Positions 17,552-27,978 of a DNA stretch of 64,000 nt are shown piece by piece. The stretch comes from Acidimicrobiia bacterium (GTDB lineage: Bacteria; Actinomycetota; Acidimicrobiia; Spongiisociales; UBA11373): positions 575,608-639,607 of the forward strand of contig CP129495.1 in the NCBI GenBank assembly GCA_030584185.1, read 5' to 3'. The stretch's first letter is position 1. Each line of letters begins with the position of its first letter. A program made the translations under genes and the position numbers. The notes under the pieces were generated by a model, which saw only the letters and a list, made by a program, of their open reading frames with translations, was not told the DNA's origin and ran no database searches.

Positions 17552-18458
17552 GCTCCGCAACCGGCTCCTCGTCGGCGACGCCCACACCATCCTCCAGACG
17601 CTCCCCGACGCGTCCGTCGACTGCGTGGTCACCTCACCGCCGTACTACCAACTCCGCGACTACGGGAGCACCGGACAGATCGGTCACGAACCCGACGTCC
17701 ACGGCTGGGTCGCCAACCTCGTCAGCGTCTTCGATCAAATCCAGCGGATCATCAAACCGACCGGCACCGTGTGGCTCAACCTCGCCGATACCTACTCCCA
17801 GCACCGCCGACAGGGCACCCGCCGCAAGAGCCTCCTCTTCGGACCCGAACGGCTTCTGCTCGCGCTCGCTGCTCACGGATGGATCGTGCGCAACAAGATC
17901 ATCTGGTCCAAGACCAACCCGATGCCGCACTCCGTCCGGGACCGACTCACCGGCACGTGGGAGTACCTCTACCTGCTCACCGCCACAGAGAAGGGGTACT
18001 GGTTCGACCTCGACGCCATCCGCATCCCGCACCTCACCAAGTCGCCGAAGCCCTCCAGGTCGACCCGCACCTGGGACGGCTCCTATGGCGGTACGCATGA
18101 CGGCATCACCAAGCTGAAGCGAGCCGGACAGATCGGACATCCCCTCGGAAAGAATCCCGGCGACGTCTGGCGGCTCGCCAAGGCTGCCCACCGCGGTTGC
18201 CACTCCGCCACCTTCCCAGAACGGCTGATCGAATCTCCGATCCTCGCCGGATGCCCAGCCACCACATGCGCCCGATGCGGTGCTCCAACCTGCGGCCACG
18301 ACGCCGGGCGGTTGCCTGGTCTTGTGCTCGACCCGTTCATCGGTACCGGTACCACCGCCCACGTCGCGGCACGACTGCGACGCGACTGGATCGGCATCGA
18401 CATCACCGACCAGTACTTCCGATATCCCGAACAGGTCGAGCAGAAGGAGGTGGCGTGA
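17529..18458 (+). CDS. Orphan DNA methyltransferase (N4-cytosine or N6-adenine, beta-type motif order)
   Basis: 309 aa. The catalytic TSPPYYQLRDYG motif is near the N-terminus (about 36-47) and the SAM-binding DPFIGTGTT is near the C-terminus, an order typical of beta-class methyltransferases. A compact Cys cluster (CPATTCARCGAPTCGH) precedes the FxGxG region and may bind zinc. The start at 17529 lies inside the 3' end of ardA; the open frame further upstream is a shadow of ardA. No cognate restriction enzyme is adjacent. It may protect the element from host nucleases or alter expression. Confidence 0.85.
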   Translation: MSSTPTSELRNRLLVGDAHTILQTLPDASVDCVVTSPPYYQLRDYGSTGQIGHEPDVHGWVANLVSVFDQIQRIIKPTGTVWLNLADTYSQHRRQGTRRKSLLFGPERLLLALAAHGWIVRNKIIWSKTNPMPHSVRDRLTGTWEYLYLLTATEKGYWFDLDAIRIPHLTKSPKPSRSTRTWDGSYGGTHDGITKLKRAGQIGHPLGKNPGDVWRLAKAAHRGCHSATFPERLIESPILAGCPATTCARCGAPTCGHDAGRLPGLVLDPFIGTGTTAHVAARLRRDWIGIDITDQYFRYPEQVEQKEVA

Positions 18459-18530
18459 TGTTGTCGATTCCACCATTGCGCGCCCACGCGCCCTGTGAGA
18501 TTCTGGAAGCACTAAACGGAGACCATTCAC

Positions 18531-18890
18531 ATGAGCGACCCTGCGACTGCCCTGGGACGCACCGTCCAGGCTGCTCGGCACGCCAAGGACCTCACCGCAT
18601 ATGAGGTCGCACAACGCACCGGCGTGGTTCACCGAGCCACCATCCAGCGCATCGAATCAGGCGACATCAGCAGACCTCGACCCGAGACGTTGCGTTCAAT
18701 CGCGCAGGTCCTCGAGCTCGACCTCGACGACCTGCTCTCACTCGCCGGATACGCCCAGCTTTCCGACCTACCCGGATTCGAGCCGTATCTCCGAGCGAAA
18801 CACGGTGACCTCCCAGAAGAGGCCATCGACCAACTCGTCGGACACTTCAACCTCATCGCAGAGAAGTACCGACAGCACAACACCAAGTAA
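18531..18890 (+). CDS. XRE-family helix-turn-helix regulator
   Basis: 119 aa. The N-terminal lambda-repressor-like HTH covers about residues 8-66 (LGRTVQAARHAKDLTAYEVAQ, then VHRATIQRIESGDISRPRPETL), followed by a short helical C-terminus. It lies 72 bp after the methyltransferase gene and is followed by an ImmA/IrrE-type peptidase, the arrangement of the ICEBs1 ImmR/ImmA control pair. It probably represses excision or transfer genes. A sequence resembling one upstream of the transfer genes lies at 18460-18476, in front of this gene. Confidence 0.85.
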   Translation: MSDPATALGRTVQAARHAKDLTAYEVAQRTGVVHRATIQRIESGDISRPRPETLRSIAQVLELDLDDLLSLAGYAQLSDLPGFEPYLRAKHGDLPEEAIDQLVGHFNLIAEKYRQHNTK

Positions 18891-18939
18891 TCAGCGACCG
18901 GCCCTCCTCACGCGGGCGCGGACCGCGAAAGGAGGACCC

Positions 18940-19523
18940 ATGATCATCAACACCCTGCAGAAGCTCGTCCCACGACGCCACCTGCACCAAACCGAGGCAC
19001 TCGCCGTCGCCGAGAAGCAAGCCCAAAAGCTCCGCTCGGCACTCGGCATCGACACCGCCGCCATCGCCACTGAACACCTCCGCGCCATTCCCGGAGTGAT
19101 CATTGAAGAAGTGGCTGGACTCGGTGTCTCCGGTGCCACCCGCCAGATCGGTGACCTGTGGATCGTCCTCGTAAACGCCGACGAAGCCCCGGTTCGCCGC
19201 CGGTTCACTATCGCTCACGAAATCAAGCACATCCTCGACGACCACGCGATCAGCCATCTGCGCCAGACCGGCTCACCTGGACCGGATTGGCTCATCGAGC
19301 GGGTCTGCGACTACTTCGCCGCCTGCCTGCTCATGCCACGACCGCACATCAAGAGGGCATACACCACCGTCAGCCAGGACGAAGCCACCCTCGCCAAGAT
19401 GTTCGACGTCTCAATCGACGCCCTCCGAATCCGCCTCCAGCAGATCGGGCTTACCGACACCCCGAAACGCTGCGACGGATACACCCGCGATGTGATACCC
19501 CTTCCCACAAGGACCGCAGCCGC

Positions 19524-19527
<4 letters not shown>
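18940..19527 (+). CDS. ImmA/IrrE-family metallopeptidase
   Basis: 195 aa. The zinc motif HEIKH is at residues 93-97 (FTIAHEIKHILDDH), followed by a downstream acidic/helical region (ERVCDYFAACLLMP) where the third ligand Glu is expected. Members cleave partner XRE repressors and so derepress mobile elements. The ATG at 18940 has a GAAAGGAGG ribosome-binding site six bases upstream. Its stop overlaps the recombinase start (ATGA), directly coupling the antirepressor to integrase production. Confidence 0.88.
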
Positions 19528-21429
<1,902 letters not shown>

Positions 21430-21454
21430 GAGGGAACCGAGATTGTAGTGACCC

Positions 21455-21820
21455 TCAGGAGGGGGCGGCCGTGAAGGCGAGCCGAGGGGCGTCGGCCCAG
21501 AGCCGCTCCAGGTCGTAGTACTCACGGGTGTCGCGATCGAACACGTGGACCACGACATCGCCGTAGTCGAGCAACACCCAGGTGGCGTGTTCCATGCCCT
21601 CACGACGCAGCGGCCTGCGGCCCAAGGGTCGAAGACCCATCTCGACCTCCTCGGCCAGGGTCTGCACATGGCGCCGTGAGGTCCCGGAGGCGATGATGAA
21701 CACGTCGGTCACGACCAGCAACCCGGAAACGTCCAGCAGGGCGATCTGCTGAGCCTTCTTGTCGTCGAGTGCGGCGGCGGCTGTCGCGGCGGTAGAGATG
21801 GTGTCTTCGTGGAGCGGAAT
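21455..21820 (-). CDS. rsfS: Ribosomal silencing factor RsfS
   Basis: Binds ribosomal protein L14 and blocks subunit joining. Recognised by LLDVSGLLVVTDVFIIASGTS and the later LRREGMEHATWVLLDYGDVVVHVFD, both diagnostic for the RsfS/DUF143 family. The start is uncertain: there is no ATG, GTG or TTG between the nadD stop and the conserved core. The ATT at 21820 gives 121 aa and matches the usual family length. A CTG overlapping the nadD stop (21907) is another option, and an ATG exists only at 22039, deep inside nadD. The nadD-rsfS order is conserved in actinobacteria. Confidence 0.85.
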   Translation of the reverse strand: MPLHEDTISTAATAAAALDDKKAQQIALLDVSGLLVVTDVFIIASGTSRRHVQTLAEEVEMGLRPLGRRPLRREGMEHATWVLLDYGDVVVHVFDRDTREYYDLERLWADAPRLAFTAAPS

Positions 21821-21903
21821 AGGCCGGACCCCCGTCGTGTCTGTCCAGGCGATCTTAGGGCCTGAGCCGTCTGTGATCGATGGCCACGACCGCTCGCACG
21901 AGA

Positions 21904-22473
21904 TCAGTCCAGGTAGAGGCCGGTCTCCTCGATGTGGTCGTACACGCCCTCGCGCACGAAGAAGCGAATGCTGAGACCGGCACGCCGCCTGCGACGGAGG
22001 TCGGTTCCGCTGATCGCGATCGGTGGGACATCGAGCCACGCGGGTTCGAGCCCGGCGGCGATCACCTCCGCACGCGACGTGCCGGGGCGGGGCATCACCG
22101 CCACCTCGGCGCGCCGCATCACCTCCGTGGCGCGATGCCAGGTCGGTAGGCGGGCGGCGGCGTCCGCTCCGAGGATGAGGACGAGCTCCTCGTCGGGGGC
22201 GAACTCCCCCAGTGTCTCCACCGTGTAGGTCCAGCCATCCCGCCCCACCTCACGGTCGTCGGCCTGGAAGTACTCGATCCCGGCGACGGCGAGTCGGGTC
22301 ATCTCCCATCGTTCACCGGCCCCGGTGATCCGACCACCCGCCTTCTGCCATGGCGCCCCGGCCGGGATGAACGACACCACGTCCAGCCGGAGCTGCCGGT
22401 AGGCGGCTTCGCCGGCGATGAGATGAGCGAGATGAGGCGGGTCGAAGGTTCCGCCCAGGATGCCGCGGCGCAC
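21904..22473 (-). CDS. nadD: Nicotinate-nucleotide adenylyltransferase
   Basis: 189 aa. Transfers AMP from ATP to nicotinate mononucleotide in NAD synthesis. The nucleotidyltransferase signature GGTFDPPHLAHL (residues 7-18) carries the (H/T)xGH-type motif, although the second His is replaced by HLAH. The C-terminal ISGTDLRRR is the ISSTxIR-like motif. The GTG start at 22473 is placed immediately before the signature. The gene lies between an M23-like gene, whose open frame overlaps its first 161 bases, and rsfS. Confidence 0.93.
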   Translation of the reverse strand: MRRGILGGTFDPPHLAHLIAGEAAYRQLRLDVVSFIPAGAPWQKAGGRITGAGERWEMTRLAVAGIEYFQADDREVGRDGWTYTVETLGEFAPDEELVLILGADAAARLPTWHRATEVMRRAEVAVMPRPGTSRAEVIAAGLEPAWLDVPPIAISGTDLRRRRRAGLSIRFFVREGVYDHIEETGLYLD

Positions 22474-22930
22474 GCCGCTCAGGATAGGTTGATGGCAGCG
22501 GCCCGAAAGTGAGCCTCAGGCCGGCGACCGGCGCCAGCCGACACGCCGTCTCCGGATCCAGGTAGCGGTCGCCCACCCGCAACGACAGGTGGAGCGCCGG
22601 ACGCTGCCGATCCAATCCAGACCAGCCGAGGACCGAACCCCGCCGAACCCAAACTCCTGAACTCACGGCGGTACCGGAGAGATACGAGTAGGAGGTGCGG
22701 ACACCTCCCCCGTGGTGAACAGTGACGCCGGTGCGCCCGGCGACGGTTCCGGCGAAGGTCACGATTCCGGGCGCCACGGCTCCGACCGGCGTTCCGACCG
22801 GGACCTCCAGATCGATCCCCCAATGCCCGCCGTAGGCCCCAGAAGGGGCGAATCGAGCCACCACCGGTCCGTCCACGGGGGGAGCAAACCAGCAGGGCGC
22901 TGTGAGCAGGAGCAGAACTGCGGCGATCAT
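22313..22930 (-). CDS. Secreted M23 (LytM)-like protein, probably catalytically degenerate
   Basis: 205 aa with an N-terminal signal peptide (MIAAVLLLLTAPCW). The domain at about residues 22-140 resembles a LytM/M23 peptidase: HWGIDLEVPVG supplies the HxxxD zinc ligands, but the later HxH motif appears as ALHLSLR, lacking the first His. It may therefore be a non-catalytic peptidoglycan-binding regulator. The last 55 or so residues overlap nadD in another frame and are Arg/Pro/Ser-rich, which suggests the true stop was lost or the tail is unimportant. It follows the CheY-like gene on the same strand. Confidence 0.65.
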   Translation of the reverse strand: MIAAVLLLLTAPCWFAPPVDGPVVARFAPSGAYGGHWGIDLEVPVGTPVGAVAPGIVTFAGTVAGRTGVTVHHGGGVRTSYSYLSGTAVSSGVWVRRGSVLGWSGLDRQRPALHLSLRVGDRYLDPETACRLAPVAGLRLTFGPLPSTYPERRAPRHPGRNLRPASSRSSHRRRSRLPAAPAGRGVVHPGRGAMAEGGWSDHRGR

Positions 22931-22991
22931 CTCGGGCTGCCCGCGCCGATCGCAGGCTACATCCCGGGCCGTCCGCCGGGAACCCTCTCGT

Positions 22992-23375
22992 TCAGGCCGA
23001 CGCCACCGTGTTGGAGAGCAGGCCGAGGGCGACCGCCCTCAGGTCGTCGGGGCGAAACGGCTTCGTCAGGAAGGCGTCGGCTCCGCCCCGGTCGGCCTTC
23101 TCCCGGGTCTCCTCCTGTGCGTGGGCGGTTAGGACCAGCACCTTCATCGTGCTGGTGCGAGGGTCGGAACGGATCCGCTCCAGAACCTCCCAACCATCCA
23201 TCAAGGGCAACCCGACATCGAGGATGAGCAGATCTGGTACCAGCTCGAATGCGGCGTCCAGACCAGTGGGCCCGTCGCCGCGGGTCTCCACCTCCAGACC
23301 GGCCGGGCGCAGGCAGACCGAGATCAGCCGCTGGATCACGGCCGAGTCTTCCACGACGAGAACCTGTTTCGACAA
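22992..23375 (-). CDS. Stand-alone CheY-like response regulator
   Basis: 127 aa consisting of a receiver domain only. The acidic pocket is VVEDS near the N-terminus; the phospho-acceptor Asp is in LLILDVGLPLMDG (about residue 53); the signalling Thr is in VLTAH and the Lys in TKPFRPDD. There is no output domain. Partner kinase not visible nearby. It lies between the VWA protein gene and the M23-like gene, separated from each by about 60-80 bp. Confidence 0.9.
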   Translation of the reverse strand: MSKQVLVVEDSAVIQRLISVCLRPAGLEVETRGDGPTGLDAAFELVPDLLILDVGLPLMDGWEVLERIRSDPRTSTMKVLVLTAHAQEETREKADRGGADAFLTKPFRPDDLRAVALGLLSNTVASA

Positions 23376-23452
23376 GGCGACCTCTGGTTGGGAGTAGAGC
23401 CTACGAGGGCATCGGATGGTTTCCGAGGACCCTTGAGGGGTGGTCCGACTGC

Positions 23453-24877
23453 TCAGACCGAGTGGCGAACCGGCCGCGTCGAGGGCAAAGCGACCTTCTC
23501 CACGAAACGTGACAGCTGACGCAGGTTGCGGACCTCATGAACCTCGTCGCACACCTTGGAGTAGACGCCCATCACCGAGTCGCCCGTATCCCAGTAGCGC
23601 TTCGCCTCCGGGTTGAGCCAGTAGAGGGCTCGGGCGTCGGCAGCGATCCTTCCCAGTGCCTCCTGGTTCGGATCGTGATAGTTGGTTCGGGCATCCCCGG
23701 CGACGATCACGGTAGTTCTGGGTCCAACCACGCCCTGATACCTGTCGATGAAGGCACCGAAGGCGTGGCCGTAGTCGGAGTGCCCGTCCATCCAGACGAT
23801 GGCCGCTTCGCTGCCGATCCTGCGCATGGCGTCCCCGAAGTCGGAGCCGGGACCGAAGAACCCGGTCACCTCGTCGATGCCATCGATGAAGGCGAACGAC
23901 CGCACCCGGCGCAGCTGGGACTGCACGGCGAACACCAGCTGCATGGTGAACCGGGCGAACGTCGCCACCGAGCCGGAGATGTCGGCGAGGACCACGATCT
24001 CGGGCTTCTCGGGACGCGGCCTGCGAAACCGCGGATCCGCCGGCACACCCCCGGTGCTCAGGGAACGACGCATCGTGCGGCGGAAGTCGAGCCGTCCCTG
24101 GCGTCCCGGTCGACGCTGCCGGGCCAGGCGGGTCGCCAGGCGCCTGGTCAGCGGGTGCACCACCGCCTCGATCGCCGCCAGATCCTCCCGCGTTGCGGTA
24201 ACCAGGTCGACCTCCTCCACCGGAGGGCGCCGTAGCGTGCGAGCCACCTGCTCGGGGCCCCTGTCGGCGACCAGTCGGCGCCGGATCTCGGCGCGCACCT
24301 CGGCGCGAAGGTCCTCGAGCCGGCGGTCGATCTCATCGAGCACCAGTCGTTCGTCGAACGATCCCGTTGCCGCGCCCATCTCCTCGAGCAGACGATCGCG
24401 CAGCCCCTCCAGACCGAGCCCCCGCAACACCCGATACATGTAGTAGGTGCCGCCCACCGGTCGTCCCGGCTCCATCCCGGCCAGCATCGTCACCGCCCGC
24501 CGTATCGCCGCTTCGATCCGGCCGGAGTCCCGATCTCGCAACGCCAGGAAGAGCGCCTCCACCAAGGCATCCAGATCGGCCTCTCCCCCGGCACCCGCCA
24601 TGCCGAGCGCGGCGAGATCGGATGAGACGCGCAGTTTCGCCTCCACCGTTCCATCGGGGGGTGGCAGCAGCGAGAAGTAGATCTCGAAGGCGGCTTCGAA
24701 CGCAGCCAGGTGGCGACTGTTCTTCACCATCGTGGCGGCCAGGGCCGCCTTCACCATCGAGCGTGAACCGAGGTCGACGTGCTCCAGGGCACGTCCGGCG
24801 TCGATCGCCTCCACCATCGACACCGGCACCCCGGACTGCCGAAGCTCGTCGACGAACCCGGTGAGGAACCGGGGCAT
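23453..24877 (-). CDS. VWA-domain protein, CoxE-like, partner of MoxR ATPase
   Basis: 474 aa. A helical N-terminal half (about 1-280) is followed by a von Willebrand factor A domain beginning VVLADISGSVATFA, with the DxSGS metal-binding (MIDAS) motif. TGFFGPGSDFGDAM and IVAGDARTNY lie further on. MoxR ATPases with such proteins act as chaperone pairs for metal-cofactor insertion or complex assembly; the target here is unknown. The start codon overlaps the ATPase stop (TGATG). No carbon monoxide dehydrogenase genes are nearby, so the CoxE name describes similarity only. Confidence 0.85.
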   Translation of the reverse strand: MPRFLTGFVDELRQSGVPVSMVEAIDAGRALEHVDLGSRSMVKAALAATMVKNSRHLAAFEAAFEIYFSLLPPPDGTVEAKLRVSSDLAALGMAGAGGEADLDALVEALFLALRDRDSGRIEAAIRRAVTMLAGMEPGRPVGGTYYMYRVLRGLGLEGLRDRLLEEMGAATGSFDERLVLDEIDRRLEDLRAEVRAEIRRRLVADRGPEQVARTLRRPPVEEVDLVTATREDLAAIEAVVHPLTRRLATRLARQRRPGRQGRLDFRRTMRRSLSTGGVPADPRFRRPRPEKPEIVVLADISGSVATFARFTMQLVFAVQSQLRRVRSFAFIDGIDEVTGFFGPGSDFGDAMRRIGSEAAIVWMDGHSDYGHAFGAFIDRYQGVVGPRTTVIVAGDARTNYHDPNQEALGRIAADARALYWLNPEAKRYWDTGDSVMGVYSKVCDEVHEVRNLRQLSRFVEKVALPSTRPVRHSV

Positions 24878-25749
24878 CAGGAAGCCGGAGCGGCCAACTC
24901 CGAAGCCATTCGATCGATGTCGCCCTGGTGCTTGAGCAGGACGTGGAGCGTCCCGGTGACCGTCTCGCCATCGGGCTCGGCGACGCCGAGCGCGAGCAGT
25001 GTGCGCGCCCAATCGATCGACTCGCTCACCGATGGCGGCTTGCGAAGGGAGTGGCCCCGGATGCTGGCGACCAGGCGGGCGATCCGTTCGGCGAGCACCA
25101 CTTCGAGGCCGGGAACCCGCGCCATGAGGATGTCACGCTCCCTCTCCATGGTCGGGTAACCGATGTGGAGGAAGAGGCAGCGGCGCTTGAGGGCCTCCGA
25201 CAGCTCCCGGGTGGCATTGGATGTGAGCACGACGAACGGAAGCGACTCGGCGGTGATGGTTCCCAGCTCGGGAATGGAGACCTGGAAGTCACCGAGCACC
25301 TCGAGGAGGAGGGCCTCGGTCTCGATCTCGAGACGGTCCACCTCGTCGATCAGCAGGACCACCGGCTCAGGAGAGCGGATCGCCTCCAGCAACGGACGGG
25401 CCAGCAGGAAGTCCTCTCCGAAGATGTCGGCCTCGACCTCGGCCCAGTCGCGACCCTTGTCGGCCTGGAGTCGCAGCAGCTGCTTGCGATAGTTCCACTC
25501 GTACAGGGCGCGGGATTCGTCCAGTCCCTCGTAGCACTGCAGTCGGATCAATCTCCGCCCCGACGCCGCGGCGACTGCCCGGGCGAGCTCGGTCTTGCCC
25601 ACGCCGGCGGGGCCCTCGGTCAGTATCGGCTTCTCGAGACGCCCGGCGAGGAACACGACCTGGGCGATGTGATCGTCCGCCAGGTACGAGGCCGACATCA
25701 GGCCGTCGATCACCTCGTCGGGGTCGGTGAGGGCGTTGAGGTCCATCAC
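24877..25749 (-). CDS. MoxR-family AAA+ ATPase
   Basis: 290 aa. Walker A GPAGVGKTEL (about 46-55), Walker B VVLLIDEVDR, sensor-1 region VVLTSNATRE, and the arginine-containing RRCLFLHIGYP. These match the CoxD-like branch of MoxR ATPases. It acts with the VWA protein encoded immediately downstream with a one-base overlap. The GTG at 25749 or ATG at 25746 can start it; neither has a strong ribosome-binding site, consistent with read-through from obg. Confidence 0.9.
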   Translation of the reverse strand: MMDLNALTDPDEVIDGLMSASYLADDHIAQVVFLAGRLEKPILTEGPAGVGKTELARAVAAASGRRLIRLQCYEGLDESRALYEWNYRKQLLRLQADKGRDWAEVEADIFGEDFLLARPLLEAIRSPEPVVLLIDEVDRLEIETEALLLEVLGDFQVSIPELGTITAESLPFVVLTSNATRELSEALKRRCLFLHIGYPTMERERDILMARVPGLEVVLAERIARLVASIRGHSLRKPPSVSESIDWARTLLALGVAEPDGETVTGTLHVLLKHQGDIDRMASELAAPAS

Positions 25750-25788
25750 CGGCGCAAGTGTAGGTGGGAGCGGCGCGCCCCCTCCCCG

Positions 25789-27054
25789 CTACCCGTCCTC
25801 ATCGCCGGGCTCATCGCTGAACTCGAAGACGAGGTCCCCGATTCGAACCTCGTCGCCGGCCACCGCCCCCAGTCGGCGCAGCTCGTCGTCGACGCCGGCG
25901 GCGGCCAGCCGACGGGCCGCCAGTGCCGCCGCGCCGGGCTTGGTCAGGTCGTCGAAGGCGACGGCGCGCTCGGCGGCTCGTCCCGTCACCACCCACTGTT
26001 CGCCGTCACGATCCACCGAGAACCCCGGCGCGACCGGGCGATGCAGCACGTAGCCCTCCCCCTCGGGCGATCGCGGCGCCGACTCGACGAGGTCGGCAAC
26101 CGCATGCATGAGCCGATCTACCCCGCTGCCGGTAACCCCCGACACCAGATGAACCTCGGTCCCGGTGGCCCGGAGCCGCCTCGCCTGCTCATCGGCCCCC
26201 GGCAGGTCGCCCTTGCCGACGACGACCAGCCCGGGGCGCTCTGCAAGTTCGGGCAGATGCCGTTCCAGCTCCGACCTCAGAACCCCCAGTTGAGTGACGC
26301 AGTCGGCCTCCTGCATTGGCGAAGGATCGAGCAGGAACACGAGTACACGGCTTCGCTCTACGTGTCTGAGGAACTCGTGGCCCAGGCCCTTGCCTTCGGC
26401 GGCCCCCTCGATCAGCCCGGGGATGTCGGCGAGCACGAATTGCCTCCCGTCGACGTCCACGACGCCCAGGTTCGGGATCAGGGTCGTGAACGGATAGTCG
26501 GCGATCTTGGGCTTGGCCGACGACACCCGCGAGATGAGAGTGCTCTTGCCGGCGTTCGGAAAGCCGATGAGGGCGGCATCGACCAGCAGCTTCAGCTCGA
26601 ACACGAAGCTGACTTCCGTACCGTACTCGCCCTGCTCGGCGTAGTCGGGAGAGATACGGCGGGGGCCTGCGAGGGCGGCGTTCCCCTGCCCTCCCCTACC
26701 CCCCTGGAGCAGGGTCACCCTCTGGCCAGGAAGTGCCAGGTCGGCGAGGATGGTGCCGGTGTCATCGCGGATCACGGTGCCCGGTGGGACAAGCAACACC
26801 AGGTCCTCCCCGCGGCTGCCGTGTTGCAGGTCGCCGCGACCGTGAGTTCCGGAAGACGCCCTGCGATGGGGTCGGCGCATGTAGTCCAGGAGTGTGGAGA
26901 CCCCGGGGTTCGCTTCGACCACGACGTCGCCGCCGGGACCACCCGAGCCGCCCACCGGCTTCCCGCGCGGGCGACCACGGGACTTGACGAAGGCGACGAT
27001 GCCGGCCCCTCCATCACCGCCTCGCAGATGGACCCGAACCTGGTCGACGAACAC
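25789..27054 (-). CDS. obg: Obg/CgtA GTPase
   Basis: 421 aa. Ribosome-assembly and stress GTPase. Three domains are visible: the glycine-rich Obg fold (FVDQVRVHLRGGDGGAG onward, to about 155), the G domain with G1 GFPNAGKST and DIPGLIEGA, and a C-terminal OCT domain. GTG at 27054 is the start because it yields the conserved Obg N-terminus; the open frame upstream covers rpmA in another frame. Operon order rplU-rpmA-obg is conserved across bacteria. Confidence 0.96.
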   Translation of the reverse strand: MFVDQVRVHLRGGDGGAGIVAFVKSRGRPRGKPVGGSGGPGGDVVVEANPGVSTLLDYMRRPHRRASSGTHGRGDLQHGSRGEDLVLLVPPGTVIRDDTGTILADLALPGQRVTLLQGGRGGQGNAALAGPRRISPDYAEQGEYGTEVSFVFELKLLVDAALIGFPNAGKSTLISRVSSAKPKIADYPFTTLIPNLGVVDVDGRQFVLADIPGLIEGAAEGKGLGHEFLRHVERSRVLVFLLDPSPMQEADCVTQLGVLRSELERHLPELAERPGLVVVGKGDLPGADEQARRLRATGTEVHLVSGVTGSGVDRLMHAVADLVESAPRSPEGEGYVLHRPVAPGFSVDRDGEQWVVTGRAAERAVAFDDLTKPGAAALAARRLAAAGVDDELRRLGAVAGDEVRIGDLVFEFSDEPGDEDG

Positions 27055-27076
27055 CGGCCCAGACCAGCCGGGCAGT

Positions 27077-27331
27077 TCAGCCGTCGGCGCGGACGCTGAC
27101 CTCGCGGCGGCCGTGCCGGGTGCCGTATGCGACCGTCCCGTTGGAGGTGGCGAACAGCGTGTCGTCGCCCCCGCGAGCCACGTTGTCGCCGGGATGGATC
27201 TTGGTGCCACGCTGACGGACGATGATCGCCCCGGCGGTCACCGTCTGGCCATCGAACACCTTGGGGCCAAGGCGCTTGGCGTGCGACTCGCGGCCGTTCT
27301 TGGTGGACCCTCCACCCTTCGTCTTGGACAT
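27077..27331 (-). CDS. rpmA: 50S ribosomal protein bL27
   Basis: 84 aa, start [20 protein letters not shown], the classic L27 opening, then [16 protein letters not shown]27 lies near the peptidyl-transferase centre. There is no N-terminal cleavable extension of the Firmicutes type. The ATG at 27331 directly follows the rplU stop. The longer open frame upstream is a shadow of the rplU repeat region. Confidence 0.97.
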   Translation of the reverse strand: MSKTKGGGSTKNGRESHAKRLGPKVFDGQTVTAGAIIVRQRGTKIHPGDNVARGGDDTLFATSNGTVAYGTRHGRREVSVRADG

Positions 27332-27332
27332 G

Positions 27333-27929
27333 TCAGCCCTCCTTGCCCTCGGTCGGGGCCTCGTCGGCCGGCTTCTTGGCCGCCGGCTTCTTGGCCGGGG
27401 CTTCCGCCGTGGTCTTGGCAGGAGCCTTCTTCGCCGCCGCCGGCTTCTTGGCCGGAGTGTCTGCCGTCGTCTTGGCAGGAGCCTTCTTCGCCGCCGCCAG
27501 CTTCTTGGCCGGAGTGTCTGTCGTCGTCTTGGCAGGAGCCTTCTTCGCCGCCACCTCGGTGGGTGGGGCCTTCTCGGATGCGGCGTCGGCCTCATCGTCC
27601 GCCGGAGCCTTGCCCGGCGGCTTCTTCGGTCCTTCGATCTTCAGCACCTCGAGCGTGGTGTAGCGCTGACGATGGCCGCCACGGTTGCGATAGCCGGTCT
27701 TCGCCTTGTACTTGAAGATGTCGATCTTGTCGCCCTTGGCGGCGCCCACGACCCGAGCCGTCACCCGGGCGCCCTTCAAGTCGGATCCCTTGGTGACCTT
27801 GCCCTTGTCGTCCACCAGGAGCAAGGGGGTGAAGGTGACATCGCCGTCGGCGCGCAGACGCTCGACGTCGATGACGTCGCCTTCGCGCACCTTGGCCTGC
27901 TTGCCGCCGGAGCGGATGATGGCGTACAT
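27333..27929 (-). CDS. rplU: 50S ribosomal protein bL21 with Lys/Ala-rich C-terminal extension
   Basis: 198 aa. Residues 1-100 are ordinary L21 ([35 protein letters not shown]). Residues 101-198 are an extra low-complexity tail with three nearly identical 19-residue units ([13 protein letters not shown]) and an acidic end. Typical L21 is about 103 aa. The tail resembles histone H1-like or nucleic-acid-binding tails and is probably disordered. The ATG at 27929 is chosen over 27938 because it gives the canonical MYAII start. Confidence 0.95.
   Translation of the reverse strand: MYAIIRSGGKQAKVREGDVIDVERLRADGDVTFTPLLLVDDKGKVTKGSDLKGARVTARVVGAAKGDKIDIFKYKAKTGYRNRGGHRQRYTTLEVLKIEGPKKPPGKAPADDEADAASEKAPPTEVAAKKAPAKTTTDTPAKKLAAAKKAPAKTTADTPAKKPAAAKKAPAKTTAEAPAKKPAAKKPADEAPTEGKEG
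27384..27551. repeat. Three 57-bp tandem repeats within rplU
   Basis: The DNA encoding the L21 tail repeats every 57 bp (19 codons) about three times, with few differences. Such repeats can expand or contract by slippage. Confidence 0.8.
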
Positions 27930-27978
27930 GATCAGCAAAACCTCACGACGGGGAACCGGGACATGTTAGCCGCTTCGC

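Noticed and set aside
23453..25749. Carbon monoxide dehydrogenase maturation genes (coxDE)
   Set aside because: No coxMSL or other cofactor genes are nearby; MoxR-VWA pairs are widespread and not specific.
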